Assembly (NCBI GenBank): GCA_030848705.1
Contig: JAUIZM010000157.1
Location: 1-64,000 of the forward strand
Length of the DNA: 64,000 bases
Source of the DNA: Heracleum sosnowskyi
Taxonomy: Eukaryota; Streptophyta; Magnoliopsida; Apiales; Apiaceae
Direction of reading: 5' to 3'
The notes under the pieces are model-generated. The model had not been told where the DNA came from. It ran no database searches and saw nothing but the letters and a program-made list of their open reading frames with translations. The position numbers were made by a program, and so were the translations under genes. Below, one piece after another: positions 1 to 11,999 of this stretch (its first letter is position 1; each line of letters opens with the position of its first letter).

Positions 1-804
1 GTTTTTTCGACCCCCGAAAATGGGAAAAAACCCACTTTTTGGCCCAAAACTGGTTTCACTGGCATTTTCACGCGCTCAAAAAACGAGTTTCCGGACATTT
101 TTCTTCCGATTTTTTTTTGTCACGTGCCAAAATAGAGGTACAAAATGGACGTACGGACCAAAAAACGTAAAATTTCATTTCCGGAAATGGGTTTTTCGAC
201 CCCCGAAAATGGGAAAAAACCAACTTTTTGGCCCAAAACTGGTTTCACTAGCATTTTCACGCGCTCAAAAACCGAGGTTCCGGACATTTTTTCTTCCGAT
301 TTTTTTTGTCACGTGCCAAAATAGAGGTACAAAATGGACGTACGGACCAAAAAACGCGAAATTTCATTTCCGGAAATGGGTTTTTTCGACCCCCAAAAAT
401 GGGAAAAAACCCACTTTTTGGCCCAAAACTGGTTTCACTGGCATTTTCACGCGCTCAAAAACGAGGTTCCGGACATTTTTCTTCCGATTTTTTTTGTCAC
501 GTGCCAAAATAGATGTACAAAATGGACGTACGGACCAAAAAATGAGAAATTTCATTTCCGGAAATGGGTTTTTTCGACCCCCGAAAATGGGAAAAAACCA
601 ACTTTTTGGCCCGAAACTGGTTTCACTGGCATTTTCACGCGCTCAAAAAATGAGGTTCCGGACATTTTTCTTCCGATTTTTTTTTGTCACGTGCCAAAAT
701 AGAGGTACAAAATGGACGTACGGACCAAAAAACGCGAAATTTCATTTCCGGAAATGGGTTTTTTCGACCCCCGAAAATGGGAAAAAACCAACTTTTTGGC
801 CGAA

Positions 805-1970
805 AACTGGTTTCACTGGCATTTTCACGCGCTCAAAAAATGAGGTTCCGGACATTTTTCTTCCGATTTTTTTTGTCACGTGCCAAAATAGAGGTACAAA
901 ATGGACGTACGGACCAAAAAACGCGAAATTTCATTTCCGGAAATGGGTTTTTTCGACCCCCAAAAATGGGAAAAAACCCACTTTTTGGCCCAAAACTGGT
1001 TTCACTGGCATTTTCACGCGCTCAAAAAACGAGTTTCCGGACATTTTTCTTCCGATTTTTTTTGTCACGTGCCAAAATAGAGGTACAAAATGGACTTACG
1101 GACCAAAAAACGTAAAATTTCATTTCCGTAAATGGGTTTTTTCGACCCCCGAAAATGGGAAAAAACCAACTTTTTGGCCCAAAACTGGTTTCACTAGCAT
1201 TTTCACGCGCTCAAAAACCGAGGTTCCGGACATTTTTCTTCCGATTTTTTTTGTCACGTGCCAAAATAGAGGTACAAAATGGACGTACGGACCAAAAAAC
1301 GCGAAATTTCATTTCCGGAAATGGGTTTTTTCGACCCCCGAAAATGGGAAAAAACCCACTTTTTGGCCCAAAACTGGTTTCACTGGCATTTTCACGCGCT
1401 CAAAAAATGAGGTTCCGGACATTTTTCTTCCGATTTTTTTTGTCACGTGCCAAAATAGAGGTACAAAATGGACGTACGGACCAAAAAACGCGAAATTTCA
1501 TTTCCGGAAATGGGTTTTTTCGACCCCCAAAAATGGGAAAAAACCCACTTTTTGGCCCAAAACTGGTTTCACTGGCATTTTCACGCGCTCAAAAAACGAG
1601 TTTCCGGACATTTTTCTTCCGATTTTTTTTGTCACGTGCCAAAATAGAGGTACAAAATGGACTTACGGACCAAAAAACGTAAAATTTCATTTCCGTAAAT
1701 GGGTTTTTTCGACCCCCGAAAATGGGAAAAAACCAACTTTTTGGCCCAAAACTGGTTTCACTAGCATTTTCACGCGCTCAAAAACCGAGGTTCCGGACAT
1801 TTTTCTTCCGATTTTTTTTGTCACGTGCCAAAATAGAGGTACAAAATGGACGTACGGACCAAAAAACGCGAAATTTCATTTCCGGAAATGGGTTTTTTCG
1901 ACCCCCGAAAATGGGAAAAAACCCACTTTTTGGCCCAAAACTGGTTTCACTGGCATTTTCACGCGCTCAA
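805..1970. repeat. 3-monomer (567-bp) slipped tandem duplication
   Basis: Two private changes recur exactly 567 bp apart: GGACTTACGG at about 1,092 and 1,659, and CCGTAAATGG at about 1,126 and 1,693. A third marker, CCCCCAAAAATGGG, recurs at about 957 and 1,524. Flanking sequence agrees from about 805 to 1,404 against 1,372 to 1,971, then diverges on both sides. This is the smallest clear higher-order unit in the window. Confidence 0.88.
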
Positions 1971-2276
1971 AAAACGAGGTTCCGGACATTTTTCTTCCGA
2001 TTTTTTTTTGTCACGTGCCAAAATAGATGTACAAAATGGACGTACGGACCAAAAAATGAGAAATTTCATTTCCGGAAATGGGTTTTTTCGACCCCCGAAA
2101 ATGGGAAAAAACCAACTTTTTGGCCCAAAACTGGTTTCACTGGCATTTTCACGCGCTCAAAAAATGAGGTTCCGGACATTTTTCTTCCGATTTTTTTTGT
2201 CACGTGCCAAAATAGAGGTACAAAATGGACGTACGGACCAAAAAACGTAAAATATCATTTCCGGAAATGGGTTTTT

Positions 2277-2464
2277 TCGACCCCGAAAATGGGAGAAAAC
2301 CCACTTTTTGGCCCAAAACTGGTTTCACTGGCATTTTCACGCGCTCAAAAAATGAGGTTCCGGACATTTTTCTTCCGATTTTTTTTGTCACGTGCCAAAA
2401 TAGAGGTACAAAATGGACGTACGGACCAAAAAACGCGAAATTTCATTTCCGGAAATGGGTTTTT
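2277..2464. repeat. P3 subtype monomer (188 bp), type example
   Basis: This subtype reads GACCCCGAAAATGGGAG: one C lost from the C5 run and A to G in the A6 run, so it is 188 bp. It usually follows a Q monomer ending CGTAAAATTTC and precedes a Q monomer with TTTTTTCCACC. Examples start near 2,277, 3,790, 5,870, 7,382, 16,641, 19,286, 27,802, 34,606, 36,495, 39,706, 41,220, 42,731, 45,565, 50,227, 51,915, 54,359, 56,236, 58,683 and 59,626. Copies joined to CGCGAAATTT lie near 21,933, 26,858, 30,449 and 33,473. It is the best anchor for reading the higher-order structure. Confidence 0.9.
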
Positions 2465-3062
2465 TCCACCCCCGAAAATGGGAAAAAACTAACTTTTTGG
2501 TCCAAAACTGGTTTCACTAGCATTTTCACGCGCTCAAAAACCGAGGTTCCGGACATTTTTCTTCCGATTTTTTTTGTCACGTGCCAAAATAGAGGTACAA
2601 AATGGACGTACGGACCAAAAAACGCGAAATTTCATTTCCGGAAATGGGTTTTTTCGACCCCCGAAAATGGGAAAAAACCAACTTTTTGGCCCAAAACTGG
2701 TTTCACTGGCATTTTCACGCGCTCAAAAAACGAGGTTCCGGACATTTTTCTTCCGATTTTTTTTGCCACGTGCCAAAATAGATGTACAAAATGGACGTAC
2801 GGACCAAAAAATGAGAAATTTCATTTCCGGAAATGGGTTTTTTCGACCCCCGAAAATGGGAAAAAACCAACTTTTTGGCCCAAAACTGGTTTCACTGGCA
2901 TTTTCACGCGCTCAAAAAACGAGGTTCCGGACATTTTTCATCCGATTTTTTTTGTCACGTGCCAAAATAGAGGTACAAAATGGACGTACGGACCAAAAAA
3001 CGCGAAATTTCATTTCCGGAAATGGGTTTTTTCGACCCCCGAAAATGGGAAAAAACCCACTT

Positions 3063-3440
3063 TTTGGCCCAAAACTGGTTTCACTGGCATTTTCACGCGC
3101 TCAAAAAACGAGTTTCCGGACATTTTTCTTCCGATTTTTTTTGTCACGTGCCAAAATAGAGGTACAAAATGGACGTACGGACCAAAAAACGTAAAATTTC
3201 ATTTCCGGAAATGGGTTTTTTCGACCCCCGAAAATGGGAAAAAACCAACTTTTTGGCCCAAAACTGGTTTCACTAGCATTTTCACGCGCTCAAAAACCGA
3301 GGTTCCGGACATTTTTCTTCCGATTTTTTTTGTCACGTGCCAAAATAGAGGTACAAAATGGACGTACGGACCAAAAAACGCGAAATTTCATTTCCGGAAA
3401 TGGGTTTTTTCGACCCCCGAAAATGGGAAAAAACCCACTT
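3063..3440. repeat. P1-Qa dimer (378 bp), the most recurrent two-monomer motif
   Basis: A P monomer with ACGAGTTTCC and CGTAAAATTTC is followed by a Q monomer with CTAGCATTTT and AAAAACCGAGG. The same ordered pair recurs near 1,000, 1,570, 6,650, 9,480, 11,180, 13,450, 15,530, 18,170, 20,270, 28,790, 31,790, 37,680, 38,620, 43,320 and 44,480, and in the noisy copy near 24,090. The linkage of markers from two adjacent monomers shows that the dimer was amplified as a unit. Coordinates are approximate to a few tens of bases. Confidence 0.8.
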
Positions 3441-6400
3441 TTTGGCCCAAAACTAGTTTCACTGGCATTTTCACGCGCTCAAAAAACGAGGTTCCGGACA
3501 TTTTTCTTCCGATTTTTTTTTGTCACGTGCCAAAATAGATGTACAAAATGGACGTACGGACCAAAAAATGAGAAATTTCATTTCCGAAAATGGGTTTTTT
3601 CGACCCCCGAAAATGGGAAAAAACCAACTTTTTGGCCCAAAACTGGTTTCACTGGCATTTTCACGCGCTCAAAAAATGAGGTTCCGGACATTTTTCTTCC
3701 GATTTTTTTTTGTCACGTGCCAAAATAGAGGTACAAAATGGACGTACGGACCAAAAAACGTAAAATTTCATTTCCAGAAATGGGTTTTTTCGACCCCGAA
3801 AATGGGAGAAAACCCACTTTTTGGCCCAAAACTGGTTTCACTGGCATTTTCACGCGCTCAAAAAATGAGGTTCCGGACATTTTTCTTCCGATTTTTTTTG
3901 TCACGTGCCAAAATAGAGGTACAAAATGGACGTACGGACCAAAAAACGCGAAATTTCATTTCCGGAAATGGGTTTTTTCCACCCCCGAAAATGGGAAAAA
4001 ACCAACTTTTTGGCCCAAAACTGGTTTCACTAGCATTTTCACGCGCTCAAAAACCGAGGTTCCGGACATTTTTCTTCCGATTTTTTTTTGTCACGTGCCA
4101 AAATAGAGGTACAAAATGGACGTACGGAACAAAAAACGCGAAATTTCATTTCCGGAAATGGGTTTTTTCGACCTCCGAAAATGGGAAAAAACCCACTTTT
4201 TGGCCCAAAACTGGTTTCACTGGCATTTTCACGCGCTCAAAAAACGAGGTTCCGGACATTTTTCTTCCGATTTTTTTTGTCACGTGCCAAAATAGAGGTA
4301 CAAAATGGACGTACGGACCAAAAAACACGAAATTTCATTTCCGGAAATGGGTTTTTTCGACCCCCGAAAATGGGAAAAAACCAACTTTTTGGCCCAAAAC
4401 TGGTTTCACTGGCATTTTCACGCGCTCAAAAAACGAGGTTCCGGACATTTTTCATCCGATTTTTTTTGTCACGTGCCAAAATAGAGGTACAAAATGGACG
4501 TACGGACCAAAAAACGCAAAATTTCATTTCCGGAAATGGGTTTTTTCGACCCCCGAAAATGGGAAAAAACCCACTTTTTGGCCCAAAACTGGTTTCACTG
4601 GCATTTTCACGCGCTCAAAAAACGAGGTTCCGGACATTTTTCTTCCGATTTTTTTTGTCACGTGCCAAAATAGAGGTACAAAATGGACGTACGGACCAAA
4701 AAACGCGAAATTTCATTTCCGGAAATGGGTTTTTTCGACCCCCGAAAATGGGAAAAAATCAACTTTTTGGCCCAAAACTGGTTTCACTGGCATTTTCACG
4801 CGCTCAAAAAACGAGGTTCCGGACATTTTTCATCCGATTTTTTTTGTCACGTGCCAAAATAGAGGTACAAAATGGACGTACGGACCAAAAAACGCGAAAT
4901 TTCATTTCCGGAAATGGGTTTTTTCGACCCCCGAAAATGGGAAAAAACCCACTTTTTGGCCCAAAACTGGTTTCACTGGCATTTTCACGCGCTCAAAAAA
5001 CGAGGTTCCGGACATTTTTCTTCCGATTTTTTTTGTCACGTGCCAAAATAGATGTACAAAATGGACGTACGGACCAAAAAATGAGAAATTTCATTTCCGG
5101 AAATGGGTTTTTTCGACCCCCGAAAATGGGAAAAAACCAACTTTTTGGCCCAAAACTGGTTTCACTGGCATTTTCACGCGCTCAAAATATGAGGTTCCGG
5201 ACATTTTTCTTCCGATTTTTTTTGTCACGTGCCAAAATAGAGGTACAAAATTGACGTACGGACCAAAAAACTTGAAATTTCATTTCCGGAAATGGGTTTT
5301 TTCGACCCCCGAAAATGGGAAAAAACCAACTTTTTGGCCCAAAACTGGTTTCACTGGCATTTTCACGCGCTCAAAAAACGAGGTTCCGGACATTTTTCAT
5401 CCGATTTTTTTTTGTCACGTGCCAAAATAGAGGTACAAAATGGACGTACGGACCAAAAAACGCGAAATTTCATTTCCGGAAATGGGTTTTTTCGACCCCC
5501 GAAAATGGGAAAAAACCCACTTTTTGGCCCAAAACTGGTTTCACTGGCATTTTCACGCGCTCAAAAAACGAGGTTCCGGACATTTTTCTTCCGATTTTTT
5601 TTGTCACGTGCCAAAATAGATGTACAAAATGGACGTACGGACCAAAAAATGAGAAATTTCATTTCCGGAAATGGGTTTTTTCGACCCCCGAAAATGGGAA
5701 AAAACCAACTTTTTGGCCCAAAACTGGTTTCACTGGCATTTTCACGCGCTCAAAAAATGAGGTTCCGGACATTTTTCTTCCGATTTTTTTTGTCACGTGC
5801 CAAAATAGAGGTACAAAATGGACGTACGGACCAAAAAACGTAAAATATCATTTCCGGAAATGGGTTTTTTCGACCCCGAAAATGGGAGAAAACCCACTTT
5901 TTGGCCCAAAACTGGTTTCACTGGCATTTTCACGCGCTCAAAAAATGAGGTTCCGGACATTTTTCTTCCGATTTTTTTTGTCACGTGCCAAAATAGAGGT
6001 ACAAAATGGACGTACGGACCAAAAAACGCGAAATTTCATTTCCGGAAATGGGTTTTTTCCACCCCCGAAAATGGGAAAAAACTAACTTTTTGGTCCAAAA
6101 CTGGTTTCACTAGCATTTTCACGCGCTCAAAAACCGAGGTTCCGGACATTTTTCTTCCGATTTTTTTTTGTCACGTGCCAAAATAGAGGTACAAAATGGA
6201 CGTACGGACCAAAAAACGCGAAATTTCATTTCCGGAAATGGGTTTTTTCGACCCCCGAAAATGGGAAAAAACCAACTTTTTGGCCCAAAACTGGTTTCAC
6301 TGGCATTTTCACGCGCTCAAAAAACGAGGTTCCGGACATTTTTCTTCCGATTTTTTTTGCCACGTGCCAAAATAGATGTACAAAATGGACGTACGGACCA

Positions 6401-8426
6401 AAAAATGAGAAATTTCATTTCCGGAAATGGGTTTTTTCGACCCCCGAAAATGGGAAAAAACCAACTTTTTGGCCCAAAACTGGTTTCACTGGCATTTTCA
6501 CGCGCTCAAAAAACGAGGTTCCGGACATTTTTCATCCGATTTTTTTTGTCACGTGCCAAAATAGAGGTACAAAATGGACGTACGGACCAAAAAACGCGAA
6601 ATTTCATTTCCGGAAATGGGTTTTTTCGACCCCCGAAAATGGGAAAAAACCCACTTTTTGGCCCAAAACTGGTTTCACTGGCATTTTCACGCGCTCAAAA
6701 AACGAGTTTCCGGACATTTTTCTTCCGATTTTTTTTGTCACGTGCCAAAATAGAGGTACAAAATGGACGTACGGACCAAAAAACGTAAAATTTCATTTCG
6801 GGAAATGGGTTTTTTCGACCCCCGAAAATGGGAAAAAACCAACTTTTTGGCCCAAAACTGGTTTCACTAGCATTTTCACGCGCTCAAAAACCGAGGTTCC
6901 GGACATTTTTCTTCCGATTTTTTTTGTCACGTGCCAAAATAGAGGTACAAAATGGACGTACGGACCAAAAAACGCGAAATTTCATTTCCGGAAATGGGTT
7001 TTTTCGACCCCCGAAAATGGGAAAAAACCCACTTTTTGGCCCAAAACTAGTTTCACTGGCATTTTCACGCGCTCAAAAAACGAGGTTCCGGACATTTTTC
7101 TTCCGATTTTTTTTGTCACGTGCCAAAATAGATGTACAAAATGGACGTACGGACCAAAAAATGAGAAATTTCATTTCCGAAAATGGGTTTTTTCGACCCC
7201 CGAAAATGGGAAAAAACCAACTTTTTGGCCCAAAACTGGTTTCACTGGCATTTTCACGCGCTCAAAAAATGAGGTTCCGGACATTTTTCTTCCGATTTTT
7301 TTTGTCACGTGCCAAAATAGAGGTACAAAATGGACGTACGGACCAAAAAACGTAAAATTTCATTTCCAGAAATGGGTTTTTTCGACCCCGAAAATGGGAG
7401 AAAACCCACTTTTTGGCCCAAAACTGGTTTCACTGGCATTTTCACGCGCTCAAAAAATGAGGTTCCGGACATTTTTCTTCCGATTTTTTTTGTCACGTGC
7501 CAAAATAGAGGTACAAAATGGACGTACGGACCAAAAAACGCGAAATTTCATTTCCGGAAATGGGTTTTTTCCACCCCCGAAAATGGGAAAAAACCAACTT
7601 TTTGGCCCAAAACTGGTTTCACTAGCATTTTCACGCGCTCAAAAACCGAGGTTCCGGACATTTTTCTTCCGATTTTTTTTGTCACGTGCCAAAATAGAGG
7701 TACAAAATGGACGTACGGAACAAAAAACGCGAAATTTCATTTCCGGAAATGGGTTTTTTCGACCTCCGAAAATGGGAAAAAACCCACTTTTTGGCCCAAA
7801 ACTGGTTTCACTGGCATTTTCACGCGCTCAAAAAACGAGGTTCCGGACATTTTTCTTCCGATTTTTTTTGTCACGTGCCAAAATAGAGGTACAAAATGGA
7901 CGTACGGACCAAAAAACACGAAATTTCATTTCCGGAAATGGGTTTTTTCGACCCCCGAAAATGGGAAAAAACCAACTTTTTGGCCCAAAACTGGTTTCAC
8001 TGGCATTTTCACGCGCTCAAAAAACGAGGTTCCGGACATTTTTCATCCGATTTTTTTTGTCACGTGCCAAAATAGAGGTACAAAATGGACGTACGGACCA
8101 AAAAACGCAAAATTTCATTTCCGGAAATGGGTTTTTTCGACCCCCGAAAATGGGAAAAAACCCACTTTTTGGCCCAAAACTGGTTTCACTGGCATTTTCA
8201 CGCGCTCAAAAAACGAGGTTCCGGACATTTTTCTTCCGATTTTTTTTGTCACGTGCCAAAATAGAGGTACAAAATGGACGTACGGACCAAAAAACGCGAA
8301 ATTTCATTTCCGGAAATGGGTTTTTTCGACCCCCGAAAATGGGAAAAAATCAACTTTTTGGCCCAAAACTGGTTTCACTGGCATTTTCACGCGCTCAAAA
8401 AACGAGGTTCCGGACATTTTTCATCC

Positions 8427-11400
8427 GATTTTTTTTGTCACGTGCCAAAATAGAGGTACAAAATGGACGTACGGACCAAAAAACGCGAAATTTCATTTCC
8501 GGAAATGGGTTTTTTCGACCCCCGAAAATGGGAAAAAACCCACTTTTTGGCCCAAAACTGGTTTCACTGGCATTTTCACGCGCTCAAAAAACGAGGTTCC
8601 GGACATTTTTCTTCCGATTTTTTTTGTCACGTGCCAAAATAGATGTACAAAATGGACGTACGGACCAAAAAATGAGAAATTTCATTTCCGGAAATGGGTT
8701 TTTTCGACCCCCGAAAATGGGAAAAAACCAACTTTTTGGCCCAAAACTGGTTTCACTGGCATTTTCACGCGCTCAAAATATGAGGTTCCGGACATTTTTC
8801 TTCCGATTTTTTTTGTCACGTGCCAAAATAGAGGTACAAAATTGACGTACGGACCAAAAAACTTGAAATTTCATTTCCGGAAATGGGTTTTTTCGACCCC
8901 CGAAAATGGGAAAAAACGAACTTTTTGGCCCAAAACTGGTTTCACTGGCATTTTCACGCGCTCAAAAAACGAGGTTCCGGACATTTTTCATCCGATTTTT
9001 TTTGTCACGTGCCAAAATAGAGGTACAAAATGGACGTACGGACCAAAAAACGCGAAATTTCATTTCCGGAAATGGGTTTTTTCGACCCCCGAAAATGGGA
9101 AAAAACCCACTTTTTGGCCCAAAACTGGTTTCACTGGCATTTTCACGCGCTCAAAAAACGAGGTTCCGGACATTTTTCATCCGATTTTTTTTGTCACGTG
9201 CCAAAATAGAGGTACAAAATGGACGTACGGACCAAAAAACACGAAATTTCATTTCCGGAAATGGGTTTTTTCGACCCCCGAAAATGGGAAAAAACCCACT
9301 TTTTGGCCCAAAACTGGTTTCACTGGCATTTTCACGCGCTCAAAAAACGAGGTTCCGGATATTTTTCATCCGATTTTTTTTGTCACGTGCCAAAATAGAG
9401 GTACAAAATGGACGTACGGACCAAAAAACGCGAAATTTCATTTCCGGAAATGGGTTTTTTCGACCCCCGAAAATGGGAAAAAACCCACTTTTTGGCCCAA
9501 AACTGGTTTCACTGGCATTTTCACGCGCTCAAAAAACGAGTTTCCGGACATTTTTCTTCCGATTTTTTTTGTCACGTGCCAAAATAGAGGTACAAAATGG
9601 ACGTACGGACCAAAAAACGTAAAATTTCATTTCCGGAAATGGGTTTTTTCGACCCCCGAAAATGGGAAAAAACCAACTTTTTGGCCCAAAACTATTTTCA
9701 CTAGCATTTTCACGCGCTCAAAAACCGAGGTTCCGGACATTTTTCTTCCGATTTTTTTTGTCACGTGCCAAAATAGAGGTACAAAATGGACGTACGGACC
9801 AAAAAACGCGAAATTTCATTTCCGGAAATGGTTTTTTCGACCCCCGAAAATGGGAAAAAACCCACTTTTTGGCCCAAAACTGGTTTCACTGGCATTTTCA
9901 CGCGCTCAAAAAACGAGGTTCCGGACATTTTTCTTCCGATTTTTTTTGTCACGTGCCAAAATAGATGTACAAAATGGACGTACGGACCAAAAAATGAGAA
10001 ATTTCATTTCCGGAAATGGGTTTTTTCGACCCCCGAAAATGGGAAAAAACCAACTTTTTGGCCCAAAACTGGTTTCACTGGCATTTTCACGCGCTCAAAA
10101 AATGAGGTTCCGGACATTTTTCTTCCGATTTTTTTTGTCACGTGCCAAAATAGAGGTACAAAATGGACGTACGGACCAAAAAACGCGAAATTTCATTTCC
10201 GGAAATGGGTTTTTTCGACCCCCGAAAATGGGAAAAAACCCACTTTTTGGCCCAAAACTGGTTTCACTGGCATTTTCACGCGCTCAAAAAACGAGGTTCC
10301 GGACATTTTTCTTCCGATTTTTTTTGTCACGTGCCAAAATAGATGTACAAAATGGACGTACGGACCAAAAAATGAGAAATTTCATTTCCGGAAATGGGTT
10401 TTTTCGACCCCCGAAAATGGGAAAAAACCAACTTTTTGGCCCAAAACTGGTTTCACTGGCATTTTCACGCGCTCAAAATATGAGGTTCCGGACATTTTTC
10501 TTCCGATTTTTTTTGTCACGTGCCAAAATAGAGGTACAAAATTGACGTACGGACCAAAAAACTTGAAATTTCATTTCCGGAAATGGGTTTTTTCGACCCC
10601 CGAAAATGGGAAAAAACGAACTTTTTGGCCCAAAACTGGTTTCACTGGCATTTTCACGCGCTCAAAAAACGAGGTTCCGGACATTTTTCATCCGATTTTT
10701 TTTGTCACGTGCCAAAATAGAGGTACAAAATGGACGTACGGACCAAAAAACGCGAAATTTCATTTCCGGAAATGGGTTTTTTCGACCCCCGAAAATGGGA
10801 AAAAACCCACTTTTTGGCCCAAAACTGGTTTCACTGGCATTTTCACGCGCTCAAAAAACGAGGTTCCGGACATTTTTCATCCGATTTTTTTTGTCACGTG
10901 CCAAAATAGAGGTACAAAATGGACGTACGGACCAAAAAACACGAAATTTCATTTCCGGAAATGGGTTTTTTCGACCCCCGAAAATGGGAAAAAACCCACT
11001 TTTTGGCCCAAAACTGGTTTCACTGGCATTTTCACGCGCTCAAAAAACGAGGTTCCGGATATTTTTCATCCGATTTTTTTTGTCACGTGCCAAAATAGAG
11101 GTACAAAATGGACGTACGGACCAAAAAACGCGAAATTTCATTTCCGGAAATGGGTTTTTTCGACCCCCGAAAATGGGAAAAAACCCACTTTTTGGCCCAA
11201 AACTGGTTTCACTGGCATTTTCACGCGCTCAAAAAACGAGTTTCCGGACATTTTTCTTCCGATTTTTTTTGTCACGTGCCAAAATAGAGGTACAAAATGG
11301 ACGTACGGACCAAAAAACGTAAAATTTCATTTCCGGAAATGGGTTTTTTCGACCCCCGAAAATGGGAAAAAACCAACTTTTTGGCCCAAAACTATTTTCA

Positions 11401-11990
11401 CTAGCATTTTCACGCGCTCAAAAACCGAGGTTCCGGACATTTTTCTTCCGATTTTTTTTGTCACGTGCCAAAATAGAGGTACAAAATGGACGTACGGACC
11501 AAAAAACGCGAAATTTCATTTCCGGAAATGGTTTTTTCGACCCCCGAAAATGGGAAAAAACCCACTTTTTGGCCCAAAACTGGTTTCACTGGCATTTTCA
11601 CGCGCTCAAAAAACGAGGTTCCGGACATTTTTCTTCCGATTTTTTTTGTCACGTGCCAAAATAGATGTACAAAATGGACGTACGGACCAAAAAATGAGAA
11701 ATTTCATTTCCGGAAATGGGTTTTTTCGACCCCCGAAAATGGGAAAAAACCAACTTTTTGGCCCAAAACTGGTTTCACTGGCATTTTCACGCGCTCAAAA
11801 AATGAGGTTCCGGACATTTTTCTTCCGATTTTTTTTGTCACGTGCCAAAATAGAGGTACAAAATGGACGTACGGACCAAAAAACGCGAAATTTCATTTCC
11901 GGAAATGGGTTTTTTCGACCCCCGAAAATGGGAAAAAACCCACTTTTTGGCCCAAAACTGGTTTCACTGGCATTTTCACGCGCTCAAAAA
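8427..11990. repeat. 9-monomer (1,700-bp) tandem duplication, two copies
   Basis: Copies run from about 8,427 and 10,127 and agree up to about 10,290 and 11,990. Markers at 1,700-bp spacing are AAAATATGAGG (8,776/10,476), AAACGAACTTTTT (8,915/10,615), CCGGATATTTTT (9,356/11,056), AACTATTTTCAC (9,690/11,390) and a 1-bp G loss in GGAAATGGTTTTTTCG (9,825/11,525). That loss makes the unit 1,700 rather than 1,701 bp. The first copy overlaps the end of the preceding 19-mer block, so this duplication followed it. Confidence 0.92.
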
Positions 11991-11999
11991 ACGAGTTTC

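Larger units (their letters stand above)
1805..9178. repeat. 19-monomer (about 3.59 kb) tandem duplication, two copies
   Basis: Copy 1 is about 1,805-5,400 and copy 2 about 5,400-9,178. Rare markers recur 3,591-3,595 bp apart: TTTGCCACGTG near 2,764 and 6,359; AACTAGTTTCAC near 3,451 and 7,047; CCAGAAATG near 3,776 and 7,369; TACGGAACAAA near 4,126 and 7,717; GACCTCCG near 4,171 and 7,763; AAATCAAC near 4,757 and 8,348; AAAATATGAGG near 5,185 and 8,776; AAATTGACG near 5,249 and 8,840. Most of the few differences are T8/T9 length changes. One private change is CATTTCGGGAAATG at about 6,797. Confidence 0.92.

Noticed and set aside
7330..10545. Long open reading frame of about 1,071 codons, with similar ones at 20-2,026, 11,486-13,588, 25,103-27,775 and 30,397-33,222
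   Set aside because: They translate the 63-codon period of the satellite, start at any in-frame ATG of the monomer, and slip between two open phases at homopolymer indels. There is no promoter, start context, domain or unique end. They are not genes.
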